DNA of 64,000 bases. Source: Bacillota bacterium (GTDB lineage Bacteria > Bacillota > SHA-98 > UBA4971). The DNA lies in the NCBI GenBank assembly GCA_012842395.1, contig DUSX01000030.1:1-64000 (forward strand), read 5' to 3'. Under the pieces are notes generated by a model. The model was not told the origin of the DNA, searched no databases, and saw only the letters and a program-made list of their open reading frames with translations. The translations under genes were made by a program, and so were the position numbers. Shown piece by piece: positions 19,541-27,363 of this stretch; within the stretch, counting starts at the first letter, position 1; each line of letters starts with the position of its first letter.

Positions 19541-19816
19541 TCAGGTCTGACGACATCTGCCAATGTCCCTCGCGCGACCTTCGGCCGTTGTAAACGGGGC
19601 GATGATCGCCGCCGACGACGATCGGGTAACGCGCGTTTGCCGAAGCGTGTCCAGCCCGGTACGGAGGAGGCAGGGGTGTGGCTTCTCTTCGAGGTTGAAA
19701 AGGTAGATGCCTCCATCGGCAATGCCATCCTTGAGACGGCTTCGGGCTTCGTGGCTGATGACGTGGTGGCTCGAACCGCTGCACGGCTGGTCCACGTAGC
19801 GCCCGAACTGCTCCAC
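19541..19816 (-). CDS. Small hypothetical ORF coupled to the methyltransferase gene
   Basis: A 91-residue minus-strand frame whose GTG (19816-19814) overlaps the TAG of the upstream methyltransferase gene. The central stretch (SRLKDGIADGGIYLFNLEEK) reads like protein, and codon third positions are G/C rich. No family is recognised and the last third is low in hydrophobic core. The opposite strand is also open, so this may be a decayed or chance frame. The 19257-19540 stretch before it shows nothing further. Confidence 0.3.
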   Translation of the reverse strand: MEQFGRYVDQPCSGSSHHVISHEARSRLKDGIADGGIYLFNLEEKPHPCLLRTGLDTLRQTRVTRSSSAAIIAPFTTAEGRARDIGRCRQT

Positions 19817-20661
19817 TACGCATCTTTCCCTTCACGACTGCCTAGCTTGTAATAGAGAATTCGATGCGCCTTTTTGGCTGCTGTGAAAAGGCCCGCCATC
19901 TTGAATGCCAGGCGATACGCTAACCCGAGCTTCTCAATATCCTCAGCTTGCGTAAAGTACCACTCTTCCTTCAGCTGAATACCTGTTGCCCACCGCTCTA
20001 TCGCCTTGGCATCATCGATTCCCCAGTGAATGGCAGCCCCCGTCTTGTTGATCGATGGATGCCTTTGGGCATTTCTCGCCGTCAGAACGCTATACGCATC
20101 AAACACGAGGTCGCATCCAGGGAAAACCTCTTTCAATTTGAGGATCAACGCCCTTACTTCTTCGTCTTTCAGGTACATGAACAGCCCCTCCGCAATTACC
20201 AGCACAGGGCGACCTCGCGATGAAACGTCAGCCATCCAACCAAACTCCGTGACGGAAGACGGAATCATATGATAAGTATCGGTTTCCCTGTAAAATCTTC
20301 GCCTGAGGTCAATGACGTCAGGCATATCCAAATCATACCACTCGGCTTCACCGTTATTCACCCTGGTATAGCGGCTGTCAAGACCACACCCTAGATGAAT
20401 TACAACACTCCTGGGATGGCGGGCTAAGAATTCTCGCGTATAGGCATCGAACTTCTTTGCTCTTAGGCAAAGCAACACGACTGTTTTTCTAGGAATTCTG
20501 AGTTTGGTAAAGTCATATTCGATGCGGTCCAAAATCTCTTGCGCTTTTCTATCGACGAAGATGGGGCTAGGTTGCTGGCTCTCGACAGCCTTAGAGTACA
20601 GAGGAACCAACAGCGTTTCCTGTTCTTTCGCCAGGAGTATCCTTTCTTTACGGTCTGACAT
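19816..20661 (-). CDS. Leucine carboxymethyltransferase-like SAM-dependent methyltransferase
   Basis: A 281-residue class I methyltransferase of the PPM1/TcmP-like family. The SAM-binding loop is VVIHLGCGLDSRYTRV, followed by the acidic EWYDLDMPDVIDLRRRFY typical of this family. The family methylates carboxylates or small molecules, often in natural-product pathways; no biosynthetic partners are nearby, so the substrate is unknown. The start at 20661 has GGAGGTGG 5 nt upstream. Base composition is lower in GC than the neighbours, which could indicate transfer. Confidence 0.85.
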   Translation of the reverse strand: MSDRKERILLAKEQETLLVPLYSKAVESQQPSPIFVDRKAQEILDRIEYDFTKLRIPRKTVVLLCLRAKKFDAYTREFLARHPRSVVIHLGCGLDSRYTRVNNGEAEWYDLDMPDVIDLRRRFYRETDTYHMIPSSVTEFGWMADVSSRGRPVLVIAEGLFMYLKDEEVRALILKLKEVFPGCDLVFDAYSVLTARNAQRHPSINKTGAAIHWGIDDAKAIERWATGIQLKEEWYFTQAEDIEKLGLAYRLAFKMAGLFTAAKKAHRILYYKLGSREGKDA

Positions 20662-21329
20662 TTTACCACCTCCAATTGTTGACGTGGCCGAACACGGGAG
20701 CAGCCAGTACGCGTCCACCTTCGCAAACCACACGCGTGAAGCTTAGTCGGAGCAAGTCCTTCCAGCCCACCTCGCCGCCTCTGCCGCTCGGCTCCCTGGC
20801 ACCAGATGCGTCCTATGCTTGAGGAACCGAAGGTGGCGCTCAAGTGCTCGGATGCGCCGGATGGACCGGATGGGCCGGATGCGCCATCCCTCAACGATCG
20901 TTCGGTGCACCTCCTCGGAGGGTCCTCCCCACGGTCATAAGCTTCACCGCACGCTCTACCCCACCTGGATGGCTCGAACGTTCAATTCAAGATCCGGGCA
21001 CCATGTCCTCCTTTCCAACTGGAAATGATGGCGAGCCTGGGTCGGAGCCGACCCGCCCCTCGGTACGGAGCAAAAAGCTGGCGTAGCCGCAGTTCGTCAC
21101 GATGACGTAGGAGAAGTCGGCAAAGCCGCCGCTCGCCGCGATGACGGAGGAGAAACCCGGTAAAGCCGGTAGAGGCGGCGTTGGCCGCGGTGATGGAGGG
21201 GAAGGCAGGATGGCAAAACTATCATGAAAATGATGCTCTATGGTTTAGCGGTGAGAAATTGTCATATGTCGGGATCCCACGCGCATAGGATCGGTACGTA
21301 GCTACCCACCGTCACCTCACGCGCGAGAA
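20662..21329. other. Intergenic region with degenerate short repeats
   Basis: No gene is supported. Around 20848-20885 there are five near-copies of GCCGGATG. Between 21070 and 21210 three degenerate units of about 40-47 bp share a GATGACGKAGGAGAA core. Read on the minus strand they give a protein-like string (SSVIAASGGFADFSYVIVT) interrupted by a frame change, so this may be the residue of a dead coding sequence. Confidence 0.4.
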
Positions 21330-21562
21330 TGCTCAAACCCGTGGGCGGGCGAACAGCGCGCGGGCGCAAGCCGACTCAAAAAGCCCTGAAAGGGCGAGGT
21401 GGGTCGGGGGACGTGCGGTTCCATGAGCGAAGCTGGCCGGGGGCGGACGATCCCGCCATTCGGCTCCGGGCACGACACACGCTGGGCATGAAACATGCGA
21501 ACGTCAGACAGAATGTAATCGGACGAGAGGGGCAGGCCTGGCGCCTGTCCCTCTCATTTTCC
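21330..21562 (+). ncRNA. Possible structured small RNA
   Basis: A stretch with no gene that ends in a strong intrinsic terminator (21525-21562). It contains a GCCC-TGAAA-GGGC hairpin near 21383-21395 and a nested stem at 21436-21464, in which GCCG/CGGC encloses GGCGG/CCGCC. No plus-strand gene lies upstream to use the terminator. The promoter and 5' end are not defined. I do not recognise an RNA family. Confidence 0.3.
21525..21562 (+). terminator. Strong intrinsic terminator without an upstream gene
   Basis: GAGAGGGGCAGGC (21525-21537) pairs with GCCTGTCCCTCTC (21543-21555) over 13 bp with one G-U pair and a 5-nt loop. ATTTTCCTTCTT follows directly. This is a textbook Rho-independent terminator on the plus strand. 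Confidence 0.75.
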
Positions 21563-21603
21563 TTCTTGGGAAATTCCCCCTTGAGGAAAATCCGCTCTCG
21601 GCA

Positions 21604-21633
21604 TTGACAGCGGCCAACTAGGAGATATATACT
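21604..21633 (+). promoter_or_regulatory. Consensus sigma-A promoter of the GntR/ABC operon
   Basis: TTGACA at 21604-21609 and TATACT at 21628-21633 are separated by 18 bp. The -10 box abuts the operator palindrome (21634-21663), so transcription would start inside it. The first gene begins 139 bp downstream. Confidence 0.8.
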
Positions 21634-21663
21634 CATAGTGCACTAGGTCACTAGTGCACTATG
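21634..21663. promoter_or_regulatory. Perfect inverted-repeat operator, probably for the adjacent GntR/YtrA regulator
   Basis: CATAGTGCACTAG (21634-21646) and CTAGTGCACTATG (21651-21663) are exact reverse complements separated by GTCA. The site lies immediately after the -10 box, at the expected transcription start. YtrA-type GntR repressors bind such palindromes in front of their own operons, so autoregulation is the natural reading. Confidence 0.8.
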
Positions 21664-21771
21664 ATATCAGCACGCGCTCATGTGGGCCTGCGTCCAACCA
21701 CGGAATCCAACCATTGAACAGATTGCCACCCGCGTCCATGATTTGCCATGAAAGGAGGGTGAGCACCTGTA

Positions 21772-22239
21772 GTGAGAATCGAACTAGACCTCGCTAAGCC
21801 CATATACCAGCAGATCATCGACGAGGTCAAACGGTCGGTGGCTCGTGGCGATCTCAAGCCCGGCGACAAGCTGCCGTCTCATCGCGAACTCGCGCAGAAG
21901 GCCGGCGTGAACCCTAACACGGTGCAGCGGGCATACAGAGAGATGGAACAGGCGGAGCTGGTGGAGACGCTTCGCGGACAGGGGACGTTCATCAAAGACA
22001 ACCCAAGGCTTTTGAGGGAGATACGCACCGGCATGGCCCACCAAGCCCTTGCCGCGTTCATCAAGGAGATGCGAAGCCTGGGGTTCCGGGACGAGGAGAT
22101 CCGAGAACTAGTTGAGGACGGGCTGAAAGGGACAGGGGAGTCCGTCCTTCACGAGATTCAAGAAACCGAGGTGAGCACGAATGAGCATCCTGGCAACGAG
22201 CGGGAGACCACCCCTCGTCAAGACGGAGAGCCTCTCTAA
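21772..22239 (+). CDS. GntR-family regulator, YtrA subfamily
   Basis: A 155-residue protein. The N-terminal winged helix reads KPIYQQIIDEVKRSVARGDL then LPSHRELAQKAGVNPNTVQR, typical GntR. The C-terminal part is short and helical, as in the YtrA subfamily, rather than a UTRA or FCD effector domain. YtrA-type regulators usually repress ABC-transporter operons that respond to cell-wall-active compounds. A GTG start at 21772 is used, with AAAGGAGGG 12-13 nt upstream. The gene overlaps the ATPase gene by 59 nt, and the perfect operator upstream supports autoregulation. Confidence 0.9.
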   Translation: MRIELDLAKPIYQQIIDEVKRSVARGDLKPGDKLPSHRELAQKAGVNPNTVQRAYREMEQAELVETLRGQGTFIKDNPRLLREIRTGMAHQALAAFIKEMRSLGFRDEEIRELVEDGLKGTGESVLHEIQETEVSTNEHPGNERETTPRQDGEPL

Positions 22240-22906
22240 AAGCTACTTTCTTGCCAAAGCCCTTGATAATGTAAACATCGAGATAGAGAAGGGGATAATC
22301 GTTGGTCTCCTGGGTCCCAACGGGAGCGGGAAGTCGACGTTTCTCAAGTGCCTCATGGGGCTTGTGAGGCCCACAGCAGGGCGGGTGCTGATCGAAGGCA
22401 GGGAGCCCGACGTTGTGACCAAGGCGAAGGTGGCTTACCTCCCTGAAGTGGACCATCTCTATCCGTGGATGTCGGTAGCTGAGACCATAAAGTTCGTAGG
22501 GGCGTTCTACAGGGATTGGCAGCCTGAGCGTGTGCAGAGGCTGCTGGAACTCATCAACAACGTCGACCCAAGGGTTCAGGTGGGCAGGCTCTCCAGGGGC
22601 CAGCGCGCCAGGCTCAAGCTGCTCCTCGCCATGGCAAGGAGCGCGCCGCTCGTGCTGCTCGACGAGCCGCTTTCTGGCATCGACCCGCCCTCACGAGCGA
22701 GGATACTAAAGGCCATCGTGTCCGAGTACGAGGCGGGCGAGCAGACCATCATCTTGTCCACCCATGAGGTGGCGGAGTCTGAGAGCATATTCGACAAAGT
22801 GATCTTCCTGCATAAGGGCCGGGTGAAGATGATGGCAGACGCGGAGGAGCTTCGCCAGAGCCGCGGCACCTCAATCCAGGCCATGCTTGAGGAGGAGTAC
22901 GCATGA
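22181..22906 (+). CDS. ABC transporter ATP-binding protein
   Basis: A 241-residue ATPase. Walker A is LGPNGSGKST, the signature is the variant LSRGQRARLKL, and Walker B is LVLLDEPLSGIDP followed by an ILSTHEVAE H-loop. The LSRGQ signature and the PTAGRVLIEG/YLPEVDHLYPW region match the YtrB/bacitracin-type group. The ATG at 22181 has GAGGTGAGC 3-4 nt upstream and lies inside the regulator gene. It should pair with the permease encoded next (4-nt ATGA overlap). Confidence 0.93.
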   Translation: MSILATSGRPPLVKTESLSKSYFLAKALDNVNIEIEKGIIVGLLGPNGSGKSTFLKCLMGLVRPTAGRVLIEGREPDVVTKAKVAYLPEVDHLYPWMSVAETIKFVGAFYRDWQPERVQRLLELINNVDPRVQVGRLSRGQRARLKLLLAMARSAPLVLLDEPLSGIDPPSRARILKAIVSEYEAGEQTIILSTHEVAESESIFDKVIFLHKGRVKMMADAEELRQSRGTSIQAMLEEEYA

Positions 22907-23736
22907 GTAGTTCGTTTTGGAGAAGCGAGTACAGCGGGAACGTGCAGGGTGGAAGTGTGCATTGCACGGGCGCGTATTGGCAGCTTCTCAGCAAAGAGGT
23001 CCGCAGCTCAAAGCTGGTCTTGCTGCTTTCAGTTTCGGCGATAATCGCGTTGGACGTCTTCCTTGCAACTAGGACGGCAAAGTGGCAGGAGGAGCTTGTC
23101 GCGGGTCTTGCGTGGATGCCGCTGGCGCTCCTGCACTTCTACGCATTGTTCTCGGGCACGATGTCCTTCAGCCAGGAGTGGCGCGGGAACCACATGCACC
23201 TTGTGCTTTCGCTTCCGGTTCGTGGTTGGCAGATACTCAGCGCAAAGACGCTCTCCACATTCTGCGAGACCGTGGCCATCACCCTGGTGACCATGGGGGG
23301 AGCTTCCCTCCTGGGGCTCGGTCCTGTGGCAACGCTGCTGCGCAACACTGGAGTGGCGCCGAACGCAGTCCCTGCCGGCCTCGCTTACAAGCTGGTGATC
23401 CTAGCCACGGCGCTGCTGTGGTTCTCGGTGGTCGCCGTCATCATCGCAGTCCAGTTCTCCTACATCGCTGGCAGGATGTTTCAGCGATCCGGAGGGCTCG
23501 TGATGGTCTGGACCTTTCTCCTTAGCCTCTGGGGACTATTCCGGCTCATGTCCGTCGTGACGCCTGCGCTCAGGTGGCTTCCGGACCTGCCGTTCCAGGT
23601 TTGGAGCAACGTGAACGGCCTCATCAGCCTGAGAACTGTGCACCTCGATAGCGCGCCCTTCATGGTAGCGGCGCTGTGGATGCTCGCCCTCTTTGCGGCT
23701 GGATCCTGGCTGCTCGAGCGTCATGTCGAGGTGTGA
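22903..23736 (+). CDS. ABC transporter permease (ABC-2/YtrC-like)
   Basis: A 277-residue membrane protein with about six hydrophobic helices. The first (KLVLLLSVSAIIALDVFL) follows a ~40-residue cytoplasmic N-terminus; the last ends at the C-terminus. The conserved-looking segment FSQEWRGNHMHLVLSLPVRG is the coupling region of ABC-2 type permeases. It starts at the ATGA overlap with the ATPase gene and is the obvious membrane partner. The cargo is unknown; the operon type suggests a role in envelope stress or peptide antibiotic resistance. Confidence 0.85.
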   Translation: MSSSFWRSEYSGNVQGGSVHCTGAYWQLLSKEVRSSKLVLLLSVSAIIALDVFLATRTAKWQEELVAGLAWMPLALLHFYALFSGTMSFSQEWRGNHMHLVLSLPVRGWQILSAKTLSTFCETVAITLVTMGGASLLGLGPVATLLRNTGVAPNAVPAGLAYKLVILATALLWFSVVAVIIAVQFSYIAGRMFQRSGGLVMVWTFLLSLWGLFRLMSVVTPALRWLPDLPFQVWSNVNGLISLRTVHLDSAPFMVAALWMLALFAAGSWLLERHVEV

Positions 23737-23830
23737 GATCCGCTGGGTTGAGGTGGGGTTTGAGACAGGAGCGGAACACAACACAAGAGACGCGCGCCAC
23801 AGGAAACGCACAGCGCGAGGAGGGAACGAG

Positions 23831-24979
23831 ATGAGAGCAAGACTTGCGTTCCTCTTTATACTGGCCGCATTGACCGTCGTGGCGGTCATGGATGCCGCCA
23901 CCGGCGGTTTGAACAAGCTAGACAGGATTGGCCCGGTGCTCATCGAGTCCGGGAATGCCGACATGAATTCGGGGCTATCCGTGGATTCGAGAACGCCTCA
24001 CGTTACGAAGTCGGGCAGCCTCACGATGAGCGCCGCGGGTATCACGAAGTTTGGGATCGCCAACGATTTCGGCAGCGTGGCCATTACGGCCGGCGCAGAG
24101 GGAGCAGCCGGGGCTGAAGACTCCATAGAAGTGGACTACGATATCACGGTCTATGCCGAGTCTGAGGAGCGGGCAAAGGAGTTTGCCAACAGATGCTCGG
24201 TCGACCTCGGCGCGAGCGGCGGCGAGGCGAGGGTGGCGCTGAGTCAGCCACGGGAGAGCTCCGAGAGGATAATGGGGGTGGTCACAAACTACAGGGTAAA
24301 GCTTCCTCCACGCCTCAAGGTCGATGTGGTAAACAGCTTCGGCGAGGTGAGCATTGACGGGGTGTCGGGGGACGTGGACCTCCAGAACCAATACGGCGCC
24401 ACCAGGACGTCCAACCTCGGCGGCTCGCTCGTTGCGAGAACCGGGTTTGCCGCCGCCCAAATCTCCGGGATCGCCAAGGACGCCGACATCACGGTTCAGC
24501 AGGGTAGTCTCACTTTGAACAGCGTCGGGGGCAACGTCACGCTGAGGGCGAGATTCTCGCGGGTTGATGCGTCGGCCATCGCGGGAGCGGTTGACCTCAT
24601 CGCAGAGCATGGCCAGGTCAACCTGGCGGACGTGGGCGGCGGCCTTACGGGCAAAGGCAGCTTCTGCCCGGTGAGCGGACGAAACGTTCGCGGGAGTGTG
24701 CTCCTCACCTCCGATCACGGCCTGGTGGAGATCAGCGGGATCGACGACGAGACGCGTGTGCGGTCCACATACGCCCCGGTCCGGGTGGAACTCGGGGAGG
24801 CGGCCGAGGGTTACAGGGTAGAGATGCGCACCCGGTTCGGAAGCATCGATGCGGATGTGCCTGTCACAACCGGCGGACGCGTTCAGAACGAGGAGCAGGC
24901 GACCGCTGTAGTAGGGCGGGGAGGGATCCCTGTGCATGTGGAATCCGAGTTTGGGACGATAACGCTGCGGACGAGGTAG
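23831..24979 (+). CDS. DUF4097-type putative envelope adhesin
   Basis: A 382-residue protein with one N-terminal membrane segment (LAFLFILAALTVVAVMDAA) and a long beta-helix-like repeat domain. Its units have the form V-x-L-x-x-x-x-G-x-V-x-(I/L), for example FGEVSIDGVSGDVDLQNQYG. This is the DUF4097 family, found next to GntR/ABC or LiaRS-type stress operons and expected on the outer face of the membrane. The start at 23831 has GAGGAGGG upstream; longer in-frame starts lack a site. It is the last gene of the operon begun at 21772. Confidence 0.82.
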   Translation: MRARLAFLFILAALTVVAVMDAATGGLNKLDRIGPVLIESGNADMNSGLSVDSRTPHVTKSGSLTMSAAGITKFGIANDFGSVAITAGAEGAAGAEDSIEVDYDITVYAESEERAKEFANRCSVDLGASGGEARVALSQPRESSERIMGVVTNYRVKLPPRLKVDVVNSFGEVSIDGVSGDVDLQNQYGATRTSNLGGSLVARTGFAAAQISGIAKDADITVQQGSLTLNSVGGNVTLRARFSRVDASAIAGAVDLIAEHGQVNLADVGGGLTGKGSFCPVSGRNVRGSVLLTSDHGLVEISGIDDETRVRSTYAPVRVELGEAAEGYRVEMRTRFGSIDADVPVTTGGRVQNEEQATAVVGRGGIPVHVESEFGTITLRTR

Positions 24980-25214
24980 ACGAGGTAGCGGAGGCGAAGA
25001 GCCAGCAATGTCAAGTGTCGACGGAGCGCGCGGCGGAGTGTACGCGGCGGAGCGGGCGCAGCGGAGCATGCGCGGCGGAGCGTACATGGCAGAACGCGCG
25101 CCGGGAGCGCGAGCATCGCCGTCCCCCTCCGGAGGGGCGAGTCTTGTCCCAGACCCCGAGCGGCCGCGTGGTAGGAGGGGAAGGATGATGGAGGGCATGC
25201 GTGCGGCGGGAGCG

Positions 25215-25510
25215 GTGATGCCAGGCACTCATCGGCTGGGAGGGATGACGCCAGGCACTCGTCCGGGTGCAGGCGTGACACAGGGAACGCGCAGGTTGAG
25301 GAGGGGTGACGGCCGACACGCATGGGCTGGGAGGGACGGCAGAAATCACGCCTGCATAAGGACTGGTGACACATGGAACTGGAGGGACTGTGGTGAGTGG
25401 TGTCCAGCAGGAATGGGCCAGAGACTGTGACGCCAGGCACGCATCCACACGTACGGGTGATTTGGAGCGTGCAAGCCCCATCCAGGGTTGTGCCGATGCG
25501 TCCGAAGAGC
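25215..25510. repeat. Degenerate ~30-bp tandem repeat array, locus 1
   Basis: About ten head-to-tail units of 29-34 bp, each opening with GTGAYG or a close variant and continuing (CC)AGGCAC(G/T)C. The consensus resembles GTGACGCCAGGCACGCATC then GGNTGGGAGGG. Adjacent units are diverged, with no conserved-repeat/variable-spacer alternation. The same unit type forms a second array at 28400-28910. The stretch before it (24980-25214) holds GCGGCGGAGYGTAC-like short repeats and no gene. Confidence 0.6.
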
Positions 25511-25550
25511 GACAGAGCGACGGGGCGCGTCGTTCGGGCTGTCCGCGGAG

Positions 25551-25690
25551 CGTCTCGGGGAATGATCGAGAAGGCTTGGTCGAGGAGGCTGCGGTGAGGA
25601 ATAGCTGAGGCGAACCGCCGGGACGTGGGAAGCGCGTAGCGCAAGAAGGGGTTTCGGGGGGGGGGCAGCCAAATGGCAGTTCCCGCCGCG
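25551..25690 (+). pseudogene. Decayed copy of a hicB-hicA junction
   Basis: Aligns with 1558-1668, the end of the HicB-like gene and the start of hicA at the other end of the window. Shared blocks include ATGATCGAG, then GAGGCGAACCG, GGGACGTGG and AAGAAGGGGTTTCGG, then CAAATGGCAGT. Relative to the intact copy it has an insertion after ATGATCGAG, an expanded G tract at 25655-25665, and in-frame stops (RRDVGSA then TAG). It encodes nothing functional. Confidence 0.7.
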
Positions 25691-25845
25691 GCCGGTGGCA
25701 CCAAGGACGGCAAGGATGGTGGTTGAGGATGGTGCCGGACGGGAGCGTCCGACGAGTAAATAGGGAGGAGTTTTCTGGAACGTCGCAGAATATCCATAGG
25801 TGCGGAACATACCAAACAGACACCATAGGTAAGGGGGAGATAGCG

Positions 25846-26769
25846 ATGCTATCGAAGCGGCTTCAGCGGATCCTGTCTGTGCTGGTCGTACTGGCCCTCT
25901 TGGCAGTGTTCGGCGCCTCCGTTTCCACCGGCGCCTCCGCGGCAAGCTCCGCGGAACGCGAGACCAATGGCATTATCGCGTTCCTGACGGACTGGGGAAC
26001 CCGAGACTTCTACGTCGGTGCTGTCAAAGGCGTCGCCCTGTCAATCTTCCCGGAGGCTACTCTCGTTGACATCACGCATGAGGTGGAACCCTACAACATA
26101 ATGGAAGGCGCCGTGACTCTCCTGCTCGCGGCCAGGGAGTACCCGGCGGGAACCGTGTTTGTTGCAATCGTCGATCCAGGAGTCGGCACTGAGAGGCGTC
26201 CGATCGTCCTTCGGACCGAAGACGACAAGTTCTTCGTTGGTCCCGATAACGGACTGTTCACGTTCGTGGCTCAGGAGTTCGGCGTGAAAGCCGTCTATCA
26301 GATAACAAACAAGGACTTCATGCGTCCCGGACCAATATCATTCTCATTCCATGGGCGCGACATCTTTACGCCAACCGCCGCCCGCATTGCTGCCGGCCGC
26401 AAGGCAAGTGACGTGGGCCCAGCTATCAGTGACTTTGTCGTGCTGGACGTTAAGCCAGCGAGGTTGGAAGACGGCAAATTGATCGGCGAAGTGGTCCTGG
26501 TCGACCAGTATGGAAACATGCAGGCGAACATCTCGAGGGACCTTGTTGCAAAGCTTGGTCTCAAGTTCAACGACAAAGTCCGTGTGACGGTGGGCGACAA
26601 GACCATCGAAAGCAGGTTTGTGAATACATACGGCGATGTGCCCGAGGGCAGCGACCTGATTTTCGTAGCGAGCACCGAATGGGTGGAGATCTCGGTCAAC
26701 ATGGGGAGCGCAAAAGATAGGTTTGGAGGAGACATCGGTTCGCAAGTGATCATCGAAAAGGCCGAATAG
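25846..26769 (+). CDS. Exported SAM hydroxide adenosyltransferase (SAM hydrolase) family protein
   Basis: A 307-residue protein. The first ~34 residues form a Sec signal peptide (MLSKRLQR, then ILSVLVVLALLAVFGASV, with small residues before SSAERE). The mature part matches the DUF62 / SAM-hydroxide adenosyltransferase family: LTDWGTRDFYVGAVKGVAL, VDPGVGTERRPIVL, VGPDNGLFTFV and FHGRDIFTPTAARIAAG. Known members split S-adenosylmethionine into adenosine and methionine or are fluorinase relatives, and are normally cytoplasmic. The start at 25846 has AAGGGGGAG about 8 nt upstream. It appears monocistronic. Confidence 0.88.
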   Translation: MLSKRLQRILSVLVVLALLAVFGASVSTGASAASSAERETNGIIAFLTDWGTRDFYVGAVKGVALSIFPEATLVDITHEVEPYNIMEGAVTLLLAAREYPAGTVFVAIVDPGVGTERRPIVLRTEDDKFFVGPDNGLFTFVAQEFGVKAVYQITNKDFMRPGPISFSFHGRDIFTPTAARIAAGRKASDVGPAISDFVVLDVKPARLEDGKLIGEVVLVDQYGNMQANISRDLVAKLGLKFNDKVRVTVGDKTIESRFVNTYGDVPEGSDLIFVASTEWVEISVNMGSAKDRFGGDIGSQVIIEKAE

Positions 26770-27278
26770 CGCGCAGGAGGCGCCTTTCGAAGTCGCGAAC
26801 TCGAGGTCGCGAAGTCGGCGATGAGAGACGGGTTCCGGAATCGGGATGATGTGTGTACGTGGGTATGACATCGACGTTGGGCTGATTGTGTGTAGTGAGG
26901 TTCCGGAATCGATGGTCCGCATACATGGGGCGGTGACGGGCCACGGGCCTGACACCGCCCTGGCCAACCTGGCCAGCGCAGGCCAGCCCAGCCATCCCAG
27001 ACAGCCTAGACGGCTTGGCCGGCCGCACGCGCAACACAAAACAGATGGCCCGCCTCCTCCCGGTCCTGGGACGGCCGTGGCGGTGGTGGGGTGTTATCTC
27101 AGAGTCGTCCCCCTCCCCTCCCCTCCCCCTCTCCTCTCCTCGCCTTTCCTCTCGTCCCCTCCTCATACAGCGGCCCGGTGCAGCGGCCCGGTGACTCCCA
27201 CCCCTCTCGTCTACTTCGCATCGGGGCACCCGTCTGCTCCGGGAGCAGGAGGGCGGTTGGCGGTCGCGGAGAAATGCC
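26770..27278. other. Intergenic region with a long polypyrimidine tract
   Basis: No supported gene. GGTTCCGGAATCG occurs twice, near 26830 and 26901. A GGCGGTG/CACCGCC stem lies at about 26929-26960 without a T-run. A plus-strand pyrimidine tract spans about 27108-27158, with an uninterrupted run of 34 nt (27108-27141) and only two purines in the rest. Confidence 0.5.
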
Positions 27279-27308
27279 TTGAAGAACCTGGACTACTTTG
27301 TCTATGCT
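27279..27308 (+). promoter_or_regulatory. Probable promoter of the methyltransferase gene
   Basis: TTGAAG (27279-27284) and TATGCT (27303-27308) are spaced by 18 bp and lie 55 bp upstream of the TTG start. The match is moderate, so it is likely but not certain. Confidence 0.45.
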
Positions 27309-27363
27309 ATTCTTGTCGAATTGCCAGACTTGCGTCATGCTGGCTGAGGAGGGTGGAAGAGGG

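Noticed and set aside
21380-21440. Possible group II intron piece (ACGTGCGGTTCCATGAG-like string)
   Set aside because: The string is only loosely similar, there is no reverse-transcriptase frame and no domain V-like hairpin around it.
23975-25228. A 417-residue minus-strand open frame opposite the DUF4097 gene
   Set aside because: It is antisense to a well-supported gene in a GC-rich region, has no ribosome-binding site and a low-complexity composition.
24883-25945. Long overlapping minus-strand frames (about 200-310 residues) upstream of the SAM-hydrolase gene
   Set aside because: They are produced by the near-30-bp tandem array (a multiple of three) and are rich in Pro, Ser, His and Arg; no start signals support them.
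344-27321. TGTCGAA strings as Spo0A boxes (near 354, 12874 and 27314)
   Set aside because: A 7-mer is expected about eight times in 64 kb on both strands, and nothing else links these sites to Spo0A control.
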